Source: JAMZMI01 sp049115715 (lineage in GTDB: Bacteria; Bacteroidota; Bacteroidia; Cytophagales; Cyclobacteriaceae). From it: a DNA stretch of 64,000 nt. A model generated the notes under the pieces. That model saw only the letters and a list, made by a program, of their open reading frames with translations. It was not told the DNA's origin and did no database searches. Shown here piece after piece: positions 54,019 to 63,933 of the stretch; the first letter of the stretch is position 1; every line of letters starts with the position of its first letter. The position numbers and the translations under genes were made by a program. The DNA lies in contig JAGDZQ010000004.1 in assembly GCA_049115715.1 (NCBI GenBank), positions 186,001-250,000 on the forward strand. The letters run 5' to 3'.

Positions 54019-57000
54019 ATGTCACAGAAATTTGGAGAAACCTATAAAACAACTTGTTCTTACTGTGGAGTAGGATGTGGGATGATTGTTTCTCAAGATA
54101 AGCGAGGTAGGTTGAAATTGGAGGGAGACAAAGATCATCCTGTGAATAAGGGTATGCTTTGTTCTAAAGGCATGAACCTGCATTACACCGCAATGGATCA
54201 GAGTGACCGACTAAGACATCCGGAGATGCGTTGGAGTCGCAAGCACCCAATGGCACAAGTAAGTTGGGATACAGCGATTGATAGAGCGGCAGCCGTTTTT
54301 GGTACGTTTATCAAAGAACATGGGCCTGATAGCGTGGGTTTGTATGTCTCAGGACAATGTTTGACAGAAGAATATTATCTGGCTAATAAACTGGTAAAAG
54401 GTTTTTTAGGCACAAATAACATCGATACCAATAGCCGACTGTGCATGAGTTCTGCGGTAGTTGGTTACAAAGAAACGATAGGAGACGACAATGTCCCGAT
54501 CTCATATGAAGACATTGAGCTATCCGATTGTATTTTTATTGCTGGAGCAAACCCTGCATGGTGTCATCCGATTCTTTTTAGAAGAATTGAAAAACATAAG
54601 ATCGAAAATCCCAATGTCAAGATAATAGTTGTCGACCCACGGAGAACAGACAGTTGCGAATTAGCGGATTTACATTTACAAGTACAGCCCGGTACAGATC
54701 AGGCACTCTTTCACGCTATTGGAAGATATCTTGTTGACAATGACATGATTGATGAAGATTTCATTCGCAATCATACGAATGGGTTCGACCTCTACGCTAA
54801 AGAAGTAAGGAAGAAATCGCTCAAGGAGTACGCATCGATTTGTGACATTCCTGAGGATCAAATTGTTAAAACTGCCAGAATGATTGGCAAGTCCAAGGGA
54901 TTCATATCCATGTGGGCGATGGGGATGAACCAAAGCACCTCTGGAGTTAACCAAAACCTTGCATTGATCGATCTCAGTCTTATCACAGGTAAGATTGGCA
55001 AACCGGGCAATGGGCCGTTTTCACTTACAGGTCAACCCAATGCGATGGGAGGAAGAGAAGTGGGAGGGCTATCGAACCTTCTCGCAGCACATCGCAATCT
55101 TGCCAACCCTGCACATAGAAGAGAAGTAGCTGATTTTTGGGGAGTTGAGTGTATTCAGGAGAAACCTGGACTAACAGCAACGGAAATGTTTGAGTCGCTT
55201 AAGTCTGGTAAGATGAAGGCTATTTGGGTTATTTGTACCAATCCATCCGTGAGTATGCCAAACGCCAGATTGGTTGATGAGGCACTGAAGGCAGCCAAAT
55301 TCGTGATTGTACAGGATATTTCTAATAGAAGCGATACGGCAAAATATGCTGACCTTCTATTGCCAGCAGCTGGTTGGCTGGAAAAGGAGGGAACGATGAC
55401 CAATTCCGAAAGGAGAATCACACACTTGACCAAAGTCATTGACCCTCCTGGTGAAGCATTGCCAGATAGCGAAATACTTATGCGCTTTGCGAAAGCGATG
55501 GGATATCACGGGTTTGATTTTGACAGTGCATCGGACATTTATGAAGAGCACACGAGACTAACCAAAGGCACAAGTATTGACATTTCGGGATTGTCCTATG
55601 ACCGATTAAAAGAACTAGGCTCTGTGCAGTGGCCTGTTCCTTCTGAAGATCATATTGGGACAAAAAGACTATTTGAAGATGGGAGATTTCTTACTCTGGA
55701 TGGCAGAGCCAAAATTCACATCTCTGGAAACCAAAACGAACATGAAGAACGCTCTGAGGAGTTTCCTTTAATTCTGACTACAGGTAGGATCAGAGATCAG
55801 TGGCATACCATGACTAAGACGGGTAAGGTTGCCAAACTAAATAAGCATATAGCAAAACCATATCTCGAGATGCACCCATTCGATGCAGAAGCTCGAAGCA
55901 TTAAAGATGGAGATCCGGTAAGGATAACAAACGGAAGAGGCGAAGTGCACGTAGCGGCAAAAGTTACTGATTCCATTAAAAAGGGAGTTGTCTTTCTTCC
56001 TATGCATTGGGGTAAGAAATTGAACCATGATCTTTCTCGTGCCAATAACCTGACCAGTGATCGTATTGACCCTAAGTCAAAGCAACCAGGATTTAAGTAC
56101 GCTGTAGTTGAGGTTGTCAAATACGAATCACCAAAACAAAAAATTATTGTGGTAGGTGCAGGAGCTGCTGCCTATCGTTTTGTCAATACCTATCGAGACT
56201 TCAATAAACAGGACGAAATCCATGTTTTCTCTAAAGAGAAATGGCCATTCTACAACAGAGTGCTCCTTCCGGATTATGTCAACGAAACCAAGCAGTGGGA
56301 GGATCTGGTAAAATATACTGAGAAAGAGCTCGCCGCTTTGAATCTGGAAATGCACCCTGAAAACCCAATTGTCTCATTGGATCGCCAAACCAAGGTTATT
56401 GTGGATAGTTCTGGTGAAGAACATCATTACGATAAATTGATATTGGCTACTGGCAGTCGAGCTTTCATTCCGCCAAATGCACCAATGGACTTGCCGGGAG
56501 TTTTCACCATGAGAGATCGTGAAAATGCCGATGACCTAAAGAAAAAATTAAACCCTGATAGCCATGTGCTTGTAATAGGAGGAGGATTGCTAGGGTTGGA
56601 GCTGGCAGCTGCTTTAGCTGAGATGAAAATCAAGTCAACCATTGTTCAAATTGGATCAAGATTGATGGAACGTCAATTGGATCCGGTTGCTAGCGCAATG
56701 CTGAGGGAATATGTACAAGATTTGGGTATTCGAGTCTATACCAATGACCAGGTTGTCAGCATTGAAGAAAACAAAGAAATCGATTTAAAAATAAAGCTAA
56801 AGAGCGGGAATGAGTTTTTGGCAAATGCCGTGGTTTATGCCATCGGAACAAGACCCAATATCCAGCTTGCAGAGCAGTCAGGTCTTGATACAGGACGTGG
56901 AGTGAAGGTCAACGATTACTTGCAAACAAGCGACTCGGACATATTCGCACTAGGAGAGATTGCCGAGTATAATCAAATGATGAACGGTATTACCGCAGCT

Positions 57001-57528
57001 GCAGAACAGCAGGCTGATATCTGTGCGCGCTTTCTTGCAGGTGATCCTTCTTCCAGTTATTCAGGAACCACTCCTATGAACATTCTCAAATTTCCGAGCC
57101 TCGATCTTTGCTCCGTGGGTATAGCCGAAGTGCCAGCAAATGGAAAAAACTATAACGAAATCACCTTTCTAGATAGAGAAGCACTTTTCTATAAGAAGTG
57201 CATTGTCCATAATGACAAACTTGTTGGTACCATTCTTATGGGAGACAAGGCAGAATTTGCCGAGTACAAGGAGCTAATCGATAGCAAAACAGAGCTCTCG
57301 GAAAAGCGAATGCAGCTTTTGAGATCAGGCAATGCTCCAGAACCAGTGAAGGGGAAATTAGTTTGCTCATGCAACAATGTAGGAGAAGGCAATCTCATGG
57401 ATGCAATACTGACGGGTGAAAATGATTTGAACTCACTTTGTCAATCGACAGGAGCTGGATTAGGTTGTGGAAGTTGCAAATCGGAAGTCAAGCGTCTATT
57501 AGATCGATCATTAGAACCTGTAGGATAA
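54019..57528 (+). CDS. nasC: Assimilatory nitrate reductase: molybdopterin catalytic domain fused to a NirB-like FAD/BFD module
   Basis: A 1169-residue protein. The N-terminal [4Fe-4S] cluster has C13, C16, C20 and C48, then a molybdopterin oxidoreductase core and dinucleotide-binding domain to about 690. From about 700 to 1100 an FAD/NAD(P)H oxidoreductase resembles the N-terminus of NirB (VVGAGAAAYRF, VIGGGLLGLEL). It ends in a BFD-type [2Fe-2S] domain (C1116, C1118, C1150, C1153). So the electron-transfer subunit and catalytic subunit of NasBC-type nitrate reductases form one chain. No Tat signal: cytoplasmic. The rubredoxin gene follows after 49 bp. Confidence 0.93.
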   Translation: MSQKFGETYKTTCSYCGVGCGMIVSQDKRGRLKLEGDKDHPVNKGMLCSKGMNLHYTAMDQSDRLRHPEMRWSRKHPMAQVSWDTAIDRAAAVFGTFIKEHGPDSVGLYVSGQCLTEEYYLANKLVKGFLGTNNIDTNSRLCMSSAVVGYKETIGDDNVPISYEDIELSDCIFIAGANPAWCHPILFRRIEKHKIENPNVKIIVVDPRRTDSCELADLHLQVQPGTDQALFHAIGRYLVDNDMIDEDFIRNHTNGFDLYAKEVRKKSLKEYASICDIPEDQIVKTARMIGKSKGFISMWAMGMNQSTSGVNQNLALIDLSLITGKIGKPGNGPFSLTGQPNAMGGREVGGLSNLLAAHRNLANPAHRREVADFWGVECIQEKPGLTATEMFESLKSGKMKAIWVICTNPSVSMPNARLVDEALKAAKFVIVQDISNRSDTAKYADLLLPAAGWLEKEGTMTNSERRITHLTKVIDPPGEALPDSEILMRFAKAMGYHGFDFDSASDIYEEHTRLTKGTSIDISGLSYDRLKELGSVQWPVPSEDHIGTKRLFEDGRFLTLDGRAKIHISGNQNEHEERSEEFPLILTTGRIRDQWHTMTKTGKVAKLNKHIAKPYLEMHPFDAEARSIKDGDPVRITNGRGEVHVAAKVTDSIKKGVVFLPMHWGKKLNHDLSRANNLTSDRIDPKSKQPGFKYAVVEVVKYESPKQKIIVVGAGAAAYRFVNTYRDFNKQDEIHVFSKEKWPFYNRVLLPDYVNETKQWEDLVKYTEKELAALNLEMHPENPIVSLDRQTKVIVDSSGEEHHYDKLILATGSRAFIPPNAPMDLPGVFTMRDRENADDLKKKLNPDSHVLVIGGGLLGLELAAALAEMKIKSTIVQIGSRLMERQLDPVASAMLREYVQDLGIRVYTNDQVVSIEENKEIDLKIKLKSGNEFLANAVVYAIGTRPNIQLAEQSGLDTGRGVKVNDYLQTSDSDIFALGEIAEYNQMMNGITAAAEQQADICARFLAGDPSSSYSGTTPMNILKFPSLDLCSVGIAEVPANGKNYNEITFLDREALFYKKCIVHNDKLVGTILMGDKAEFAEYKELIDSKTELSEKRMQLLRSGNAPEPVKGKLVCSCNNVGEGNLMDAILTGENDLNSLCQSTGAGLGCGSCKSEVKRLLDRSLEPVG

Positions 57529-57577
57529 GTCTGATTGCGTGAAATTTTTGTTTATTCGTCTTAGATATTAGAATCAT

Positions 57578-58996
57578 ATGTTGGTAAAAGATTTAGTAAG
57601 AGTTTTTGTGAAAGGAGGAATCATCTCTCCGGGCGATATGCTCAAGATCTTGTTAACTGCAGAGAAACTTGGAGCAAGTCACATTCACTTGGGAAGCAGA
57701 CAAGATATTCTTTTTGCTGCACTGGAAAAAAACAAGACGATTCTTGATCAGACTTTTTCTGACATCAATACCCACTATGAAGTCAATGCTTTCGAGTATC
57801 AAAACATCGTAAGCTCATATGTATCTCAAGACATTATTCCAGGCAAGCGATGGCTAGCTTCTCACATTTACCACTATGTGTTGGATAGCTTTGAGCATAG
57901 GACGCGTTTCCGGGTAAACGTCGTAGATCCTATTCAAAGTCTTGTTCCATTTTTCACCGGTAACGTCAACTTCATTGCTTCCAATCAAGAAAACTACTGG
58001 TACGTCTATCTAAGATTCGAAGAGCTTCACAACGAGCCTTGGCAGATGCCGCTACTCGTTTATACAGAAGATCTTGTGAAAATAGCGCGCACGTTAGAAG
58101 ACGAAGACTTGATTCATCAAGGACTTGATTATTCTCAAATCTTTGATTTTTTGACAACCAATGTCAAACTTAATACCCAACCAGTAACAGAGAATCTAAT
58201 CCTCCCTGAAACACATTTTCCTTACTATGAAGGGATTAACAGGTTACCTGACGGAAAATATTGGCTGGGACTTTATTGGCGAGACAACAAGTACAAAATA
58301 TCGATTCTTAAGGCGATCATGGAAAGATGTATTTCTACCGATGTAGGTAAAATCACCCTATCTCCATGGAAGTCTTTTGTCATTAAAGGAATTGACGAAA
58401 GCGAGCGAATAGGTTGGGAGAAGCTGATGGGGAAGTTTGGAATGAATATGCGTCATTCATCGCTGGAACTAAACTGGCACTTGCCTGCTTTGGATGAGGA
58501 GGCCATGGATCTAAAATTCTATTTGGTTAGAGAGCTGGATAAGCAAGATGTAAGCACCTATGGCCTTACGTTTACCATCAAGACTTCTGATGATATTACA
58601 CTGTTCACCTCAGTGGTAATTGAGAAAAGTAAGGAGGAAGGTCTCTACAACATACTTCATAGCAAAGGCTTCAACCCGAATACGAATTCATATCAAATTT
58701 TCGCTGAAAACGTTCCAAAATCGGTTCTGGCTTCACTCATTCTTGAACTAAGTTTGGTTTACTATGAAAATCTACTAGAGCCACAGACTGTTTCTCCCAA
58801 GGTAAAATCGATAACAGACAAAATCCAGAAAGAGCTCTATCAGTGTGTCCATTGCCAGACTGTCTACGATGAGGAATACGGCGATGAAGAGCAAGGGATT
58901 TCCGGAGGTACCGCATTCAAAAAACTACCTTCAGATTACACATGCCCAACCTGTGGAGGGAAAAAGACAGGATTCAAAAGAATGAAGTTAGAGTAA
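57578..58996 (+). CDS. Rubredoxin fused to a degenerate sirohaem nitrite/sulfite-reductase-like scaffold
   Basis: A 472-residue protein. The first about 400 residues show two repeats resembling NirB/SiR ferredoxin-like half-domains (GASHIHLGSRQDILF and GKITLSPWKSFVIKGI), but the cysteines that bind the [4Fe-4S]-sirohaem are absent. The C-terminal about 55 residues are a rubredoxin with C423, C426, C456 and C459. Directly after the nitrate reductase, it probably carries electrons for that enzyme or for NirB; role not proven. Its end overlaps the convergent mobA gene by 9 bp. Confidence 0.8.
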   Translation: MLVKDLVRVFVKGGIISPGDMLKILLTAEKLGASHIHLGSRQDILFAALEKNKTILDQTFSDINTHYEVNAFEYQNIVSSYVSQDIIPGKRWLASHIYHYVLDSFEHRTRFRVNVVDPIQSLVPFFTGNVNFIASNQENYWYVYLRFEELHNEPWQMPLLVYTEDLVKIARTLEDEDLIHQGLDYSQIFDFLTTNVKLNTQPVTENLILPETHFPYYEGINRLPDGKYWLGLYWRDNKYKISILKAIMERCISTDVGKITLSPWKSFVIKGIDESERIGWEKLMGKFGMNMRHSSLELNWHLPALDEEAMDLKFYLVRELDKQDVSTYGLTFTIKTSDDITLFTSVVIEKSKEEGLYNILHSKGFNPNTNSYQIFAENVPKSVLASLILELSLVYYENLLEPQTVSPKVKSITDKIQKELYQCVHCQTVYDEEYGDEEQGISGGTAFKKLPSDYTCPTCGGKKTGFKRMKLE

Positions 58997-59536
58997 ATCT
59001 TCAGAGCTATTTGCGTTTTTTAAAACCTCATCTGAACCTGCAAGTGTTTTGACTTTCGACTTTTTAAGAATTCTCTGAAGGCTGTAGTTTCCTGTGTCTA
59101 CATGCTCATTAATAAGCTTAAAGCACGAAGGCTTGTAAATAGTAGCCGTCGTTTCGAAGTATGAGGAATCTTCCTTCTGAAAGGTAACGATATCGCAATC
59201 CCCACTGTATGAATCAATCAGTTGCTTTAAGGACACCTTATTTATTTTGATTAGGTCGCATGCAATTACAAGCCAGCTACTTTCAGGATCTTCTTTTATG
59301 GCTGAATACAATCCACCAATAGGGCCAATAGAATCTTTGAGATCAAGGACTTTCTTGTAAGAAGAAGGAATTAATGCATTTTGTCCATCATTGCATGAAA
59401 TGAAAGTTTCTAATTCCAAAGCCATCAACATTTCATGTAAGTGTATGTATTGAGGCTTGCCATTTGGCTCCAGCAAGAATTTGTCTCTCCCCATTCGAGT
59501 ACTTTTTCCACCTATTAAAATGAGTGCTTTCAGCAT
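58988..59536 (-). CDS. mobA: MobA-like molybdenum cofactor guanylyltransferase
   Basis: A 182-residue nucleotidyltransferase with the N-terminal signature LIGGKSTRMGRDKFLL and the DxD-like region VIACDLIKIN. MobA attaches GMP to molybdopterin, making the bis-MGD form that nitrate reductases of this family need. Shorter at the C-terminus than E. coli MobA (194). Convergent with the rubredoxin gene, overlapping by 9 bp; adjacency to the nitrate reductase supports MobA over related NTP transferases. Confidence 0.85.
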   Translation of the reverse strand: MLKALILIGGKSTRMGRDKFLLEPNGKPQYIHLHEMLMALELETFISCNDGQNALIPSSYKKVLDLKDSIGPIGGLYSAIKEDPESSWLVIACDLIKINKVSLKQLIDSYSGDCDIVTFQKEDSSYFETTATIYKPSCFKLINEHVDTGNYSLQRILKKSKVKTLAGSDEVLKNANSSEDLL

Positions 59537-59671
59537 TTATTGATTCATCAGTTTGATTTGAAAATTTAGATAACCACCCATTTGGTTCGTCCAGGTTATG
59601 ACATACGGTTGTTCTTTGCCAGCAAATACCTTAACAAAAACTAATTTTAGCAAAGAAACTTAAATCCGCCT

Positions 59672-60895
59672 ATGTTTAGATCAATCTCTCTTAGCTTATT
59701 TCTAATAGCTTTTTCGTATGCTACACTTCATGCTCAATGCGATTTTACTGCGGTTTACCCTTCAAGCGTAACCAAGTGTGATACTTTGGATCATGCGATT
59801 CGCGTAAATACCAAAGTAGATGGACTTGTGGCGTACTATCCTTTTCATGGAGATGCTTTTGACTATAGCGGAAACAACAATCATGGTGAAGTCAAAAACC
59901 TATCGCTCGACCTAGGTCGGCTCAATCAATCAGATGAAGCCTATCGATTCTCAGGATCAGAGAATGGATACATCAGCATTCCTCATAGTCAAACACTTAG
60001 TTTGAATAGAGAGATGACACTTTCTGCATGGTTCTTCTATGAAGAGCAGGTGTCTAGTAGTTTTTTTACGATCATTGAAAAAACAAACCCGGAAGCTGGT
60101 GGTCACTCTCGCTATGGTATGTGGGTTTACAATGGTGGAACAGTTGAAATTTGCATTGAGCCAGATAATTGCGCACCTAATTTGTGTCAAAGATGCTTAG
60201 ACGCTGAAGATAAACTGGAGCTAGATACATGGACTCACATCACAGGAGTTTATGATGGAAATACGCTAAAAATATATTTTAACGGAGTGCTAAATGCAGA
60301 AAGCACGCCCATCAATGCAGGAATTTCCCAAACACAATTCGAAGTATTCATTGGCACGGACATTTATGGGGGAGCTCAGTTTCTTACCGGTAAGTTGGAC
60401 GAAGTGAAAATCTTTAATCGAGCATTGACAGATTCGGAGGTACAAGAAAATTTTAATCTTCAATACCAAACACATTGGTCTTATATCGACAGTGATATGG
60501 CTCCTGTTTCGCAGGGCTTGAAAATCATTCCAGAAGTTTCAGGTACCTATGTAGCGGTAGTCTCGAATGGGCAGTGTGAAAATCAGATCGCAACCGACTT
60601 TACGCTTAAAACTTGTGAGAAAGAGGATGAAGAACCAGTCCCTGTGGTTTTGGGAGCAGAAGACTTAAGTGATATTGAGATTCCTACTTTGCTCCAGATT
60701 TCTCATGTTTTGGAATTCCCTAAATCGTTGGGAGTTGAAGAGGCAAGAATCTATTCCCTGGACGGGAAGTTGCAATTAAGAACAAATCAAGCCTCGCTGG
60801 ATTTTTCTAAGGCTCACTTTAAGGAAGGAGTCTATATTTTATCCTTAGCTACGACAGGTGGACTTATAAGAAAAAGAGTAAAACTGGTTAGGTGA
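59672..60895 (+). CDS. Secreted LamG-domain protein with T9SS-type C-terminal domain
   Basis: A 407-residue protein with a signal peptide (MFRSISLSLFLIAFSYATLHAQ). A laminin-G/concanavalin-like jelly-roll covers about residues 50-250 (GLVAYYPFHGDAFDYSGNNNHG, ISIPHSQTLSLNREMTLSAWF). A further domain and a C-terminal segment like a type IX sorting domain end it (ARIYSLDGKLQLR ... YILSLAT). Such proteins are surface-attached or secreted binding proteins, perhaps for carbohydrates. Ligand unknown. Confidence 0.82.
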   Translation: MFRSISLSLFLIAFSYATLHAQCDFTAVYPSSVTKCDTLDHAIRVNTKVDGLVAYYPFHGDAFDYSGNNNHGEVKNLSLDLGRLNQSDEAYRFSGSENGYISIPHSQTLSLNREMTLSAWFFYEEQVSSSFFTIIEKTNPEAGGHSRYGMWVYNGGTVEICIEPDNCAPNLCQRCLDAEDKLELDTWTHITGVYDGNTLKIYFNGVLNAESTPINAGISQTQFEVFIGTDIYGGAQFLTGKLDEVKIFNRALTDSEVQENFNLQYQTHWSYIDSDMAPVSQGLKIIPEVSGTYVAVVSNGQCENQIATDFTLKTCEKEDEEPVPVVLGAEDLSDIEIPTLLQISHVLEFPKSLGVEEARIYSLDGKLQLRTNQASLDFSKAHFKEGVYILSLATTGGLIRKRVKLVR

Positions 60896-60988
60896 CCTGT
60901 TCACCGAATTCAACGTGGAATTGAAATAATTCTAATAGAATTCATACATTTAGGAAGATTATATTATTTCTAATTAAACCAAATTGCT

Positions 60989-61360
60989 ATGAAACTAGGG
61001 GCATTTTCTGTAAGTCTCAATGTGAAGGACATTCACGTATCCAAAAACTTCTATGAGAATCTAGGCTTTGAAGTTTTTGCCGGTGATATGGAGCGAAACT
61101 ATCTGATCATGAAAAATGAAGATAAGGTTATCGGACTATTTCAAGGGATGTTTGAAAACAATATTTTGACGTTCAATCCGGGCTGGGATCAAAGCGCAAA
61201 CGCTTTGGAATCATTTGACGATGTAAGAGAAATTCAAAAAGAGCTCAAAGCAAATGGAGTTAAGCTTGATAGCGAAGCAGATCAGAGCACCACAGGACCT
61301 GCCAATTTCATGGTAACAGACCCTGATGGAAATACCATTTTGTTTGATCAGCATGTCTGA
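60989..61360 (+). CDS. VOC-superfamily (glyoxalase/bleomycin resistance-like) protein
   Basis: A 123-residue beta-alpha-beta-beta-beta protein beginning MKLGAFSVSLNVKDIHVSKNFYENLGFEVF and ending DPDGNTILFDQHV, typical of the vicinal oxygen chelate family. Metal-ligand pattern and substrate are not clear from sequence. No neighbours suggest a pathway. Confidence 0.88.
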   Translation: MKLGAFSVSLNVKDIHVSKNFYENLGFEVFAGDMERNYLIMKNEDKVIGLFQGMFENNILTFNPGWDQSANALESFDDVREIQKELKANGVKLDSEADQSTTGPANFMVTDPDGNTILFDQHV

Positions 61361-61527
61361 TGCATGACTGAGGAAAACTCAGTTTATCGCTTCTATCAAA
61401 TCGAACATCTTTTGTGCTGTTATCGGACAAGACTTGATACATGATAAATCGTATAGCGTTGACTTTTAGCTAATTGCAATTTTGGTGTGTTTTTTGGTTT
61501 TCCAGAAAAAGGCAGAAATACAGTATT

Positions 61528-63933
61528 ATGATCAAGAATTATTTCCTTATTGCTCTTCGAAACTTACTTAAAAATAAGAGCTATGTAATTATCAACGCAT
61601 TTGGCTTAGGAATAGCTTTGGCTTGTTGTATCACAGCTTATTTGCTAGTGGCTTTCAATATAGAATTTGATAGTTTTCATGCTGATTCTAAGGTGGAGAA
61701 CATCTATAAAGTTCATTCCGTTTTCGAGCCAAATGAGGATGGTTCTCCTAGAGCTAATATAATTGCGCCACCCAATCTGGCACATTATGCTTCAACATCC
61801 ATGTCAGGTATCGATCGGTATACAAGGTTTATTTCTGAATCTGGATATGTTCGGTACAAGAGTGAAAGCACTAATAAGCCTGTAGCTTTCAGTGAGCAGG
61901 TAGCATTTGCCGACAGTACATTTTTGGAGATGTTCGATTTTCCTCTTGCATCCGGAACCCACTTGTCAATGAAAGACAGACACAAAATCTTCATTAGCGA
62001 GAATGTAGCCAAGAAGTATTTTGATGACAAAAATCCGATAGGAAAGGTGCTAACCTTGAATTTTATCAATCAAAAAGAATTCAAAGTAATAGTAGGAGGA
62101 GTTTTGAAGAAAATCCCGATTAACAGCACCTTCAGTTTTGATATCATGATGCGGATTGAGCATTATATGGATATCCATGATATAAGCTCAGAGGGGTGGA
62201 AAGTTTGGAAAGACCCATCATTGTTCATAGAAGTAAGCTCACCAGAACAAGTTCCTGCTGTTGAGGAACATATTCAAAAATATCTGGTCTTTCGAAATCA
62301 GGAGACCAATGGTATCCCGGTCAGTTCGTACAGCTTGTCGCATTTCAAAACAAAATACACAGAAGATGAAATGGGCAGTGGATATGTCAACCTCAGAATT
62401 GGTAACATAGGACTTATTGTTTTTGTCTCCATGGGGTTAATGATTCTTCTTATTGCCTGTTTTAATATGACGAACACTTCCATAGTCATGACCTCAAAGC
62501 GATTGAAGGAGGTGGGAATTCGAAAAGTGGTAGGAGCTGCAAGAGAGCAGATTGTTTTTCAGTTTCTCTTTGAAACAGTAATCGTAATTGTTCTTGCCCT
62601 TGGAGTTGGGCTGTCCATGTCTCAGGTTATAGTTCCTATTTTTTCTGACATGTGGGAGTTACAATACGAGCTAGCGGATCTCAATGGCGTGAACATGGTG
62701 GTTATGCTACTGATCTTGATATTTGTCAGTTCTCTACTTGCAGGGATATACCCGGCACTGTTTAATAGCAAGTTCAAGCCCGTTTCCTTACTTAAGGGTA
62801 ACATACGTATCAATGGAACCAATGTGTTGACAAGGACATTGATTACCGTTCAATTTGCTTTATCAGTTATGGTCATGATTGCGGGAGTAGTTTTTCTTCA
62901 AAATACTAGCTATCAAGAGAAAGTGAATTTTGGATACGACAAAGATCAATTAACAGTAGTTGAAGTTCAGAGCGGCAAAGAGTATGAAATATTAGCCAGC
63001 AAGTTGGATCAAAATCCTAAAATACTCGAAGTGGGGTCTACGACTCAAAGTTTGGGATGGAACAACTATGACTTTCCCATTAGTATTGATACTGTCAATT
63101 ATGATATCCGGCATTTCGGTGTAGGGGAAAACTATTTCGAAACCATGGGGCTATCCATGATTATGGGGACTACATTTTCAGATGTGGAAATGAAAGAGGA
63201 TTATGGTCAGATTGTAGTGAATCAAGCCTTTCTTGATAAGACAGGTATCGACCCCTTTAACCACAACAAAACGATAAAAATACATGGTTTCAAAAAGGTG
63301 ATAGTGGGAGTTGTAGATAATCATATTGATAATTTATTCAGGGTCAAAGAACCTGAGCCCTCACTGTTTTATCCTAATTTTTCCGAAAACATTCGGTTTA
63401 TGTTGGTGAATACCAAACATGAAGATCGAGCTGAAGTAAGGAGTCATTTAGAAGAGATTTGGAGGAGCCAATTTCCAGATAAGCCGTTTCAAGGATTTGA
63501 TTATGAAGAACTATCCATGGGAGCTATCAGAGAAGTGAATACCAATTTGAAAACCATCTTTTTGTTCCTCACCTTTTTAGCAGGAATACTCTCAGCGTCT
63601 GGGATTTTTGCATTGGCTTCCTTAAATACAGAGAAACGAAGTAAGGAGATAGGCATAAGAAAAGCGTTAGGAGCTTCGATTGCTAGTATTTTGAATTTGA
63701 TGAACAGAGAGTTCTTTGTACTTCTTTCTCTTGCAGGGGCTTTTGGATCTGCAGGAGGGTATTTTCTCACCAAGATGCTGTTGGATGAAATCTACGCATA
63801 CCACATTGCGGTTGGGTTATTATCCGTTGTTGCTTGTGTAGTGAGCATTTTCGCTTTGGGCATGTTTACTACAAGTTTCACCATCCTGAGGGCAGCCAGA
63901 GTCAACCCCGTGGAAACGCTAAGGAGTGAGTAG
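61528..63933 (+). CDS. FtsX/MacB-like ABC transporter permease
   Basis: About 801 residues from the ATG at 61528; the longer frame from 61474 adds an unlikely 18-residue N-terminus. The architecture is the Bacteroidetes long-permease type: an N-terminal helix (NAFGLGIALACC), a large periplasmic MacB_PCD-like domain, then two FtsX cores (about 285-430 and 680-800), ending in ARVNPVETLRSE. Such permeases work with an ATPase in lipoprotein release, peptide export or envelope stress; no partner ATPase is in the window. The last 67 bp of the window hold nothing further. Confidence 0.88.
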   Translation: MIKNYFLIALRNLLKNKSYVIINAFGLGIALACCITAYLLVAFNIEFDSFHADSKVENIYKVHSVFEPNEDGSPRANIIAPPNLAHYASTSMSGIDRYTRFISESGYVRYKSESTNKPVAFSEQVAFADSTFLEMFDFPLASGTHLSMKDRHKIFISENVAKKYFDDKNPIGKVLTLNFINQKEFKVIVGGVLKKIPINSTFSFDIMMRIEHYMDIHDISSEGWKVWKDPSLFIEVSSPEQVPAVEEHIQKYLVFRNQETNGIPVSSYSLSHFKTKYTEDEMGSGYVNLRIGNIGLIVFVSMGLMILLIACFNMTNTSIVMTSKRLKEVGIRKVVGAAREQIVFQFLFETVIVIVLALGVGLSMSQVIVPIFSDMWELQYELADLNGVNMVVMLLILIFVSSLLAGIYPALFNSKFKPVSLLKGNIRINGTNVLTRTLITVQFALSVMVMIAGVVFLQNTSYQEKVNFGYDKDQLTVVEVQSGKEYEILASKLDQNPKILEVGSTTQSLGWNNYDFPISIDTVNYDIRHFGVGENYFETMGLSMIMGTTFSDVEMKEDYGQIVVNQAFLDKTGIDPFNHNKTIKIHGFKKVIVGVVDNHIDNLFRVKEPEPSLFYPNFSENIRFMLVNTKHEDRAEVRSHLEEIWRSQFPDKPFQGFDYEELSMGAIREVNTNLKTIFLFLTFLAGILSASGIFALASLNTEKRSKEIGIRKALGASIASILNLMNREFFVLLSLAGAFGSAGGYFLTKMLLDEIYAYHIAVGLLSVVACVVSIFALGMFTTSFTILRAARVNPVETLRSE

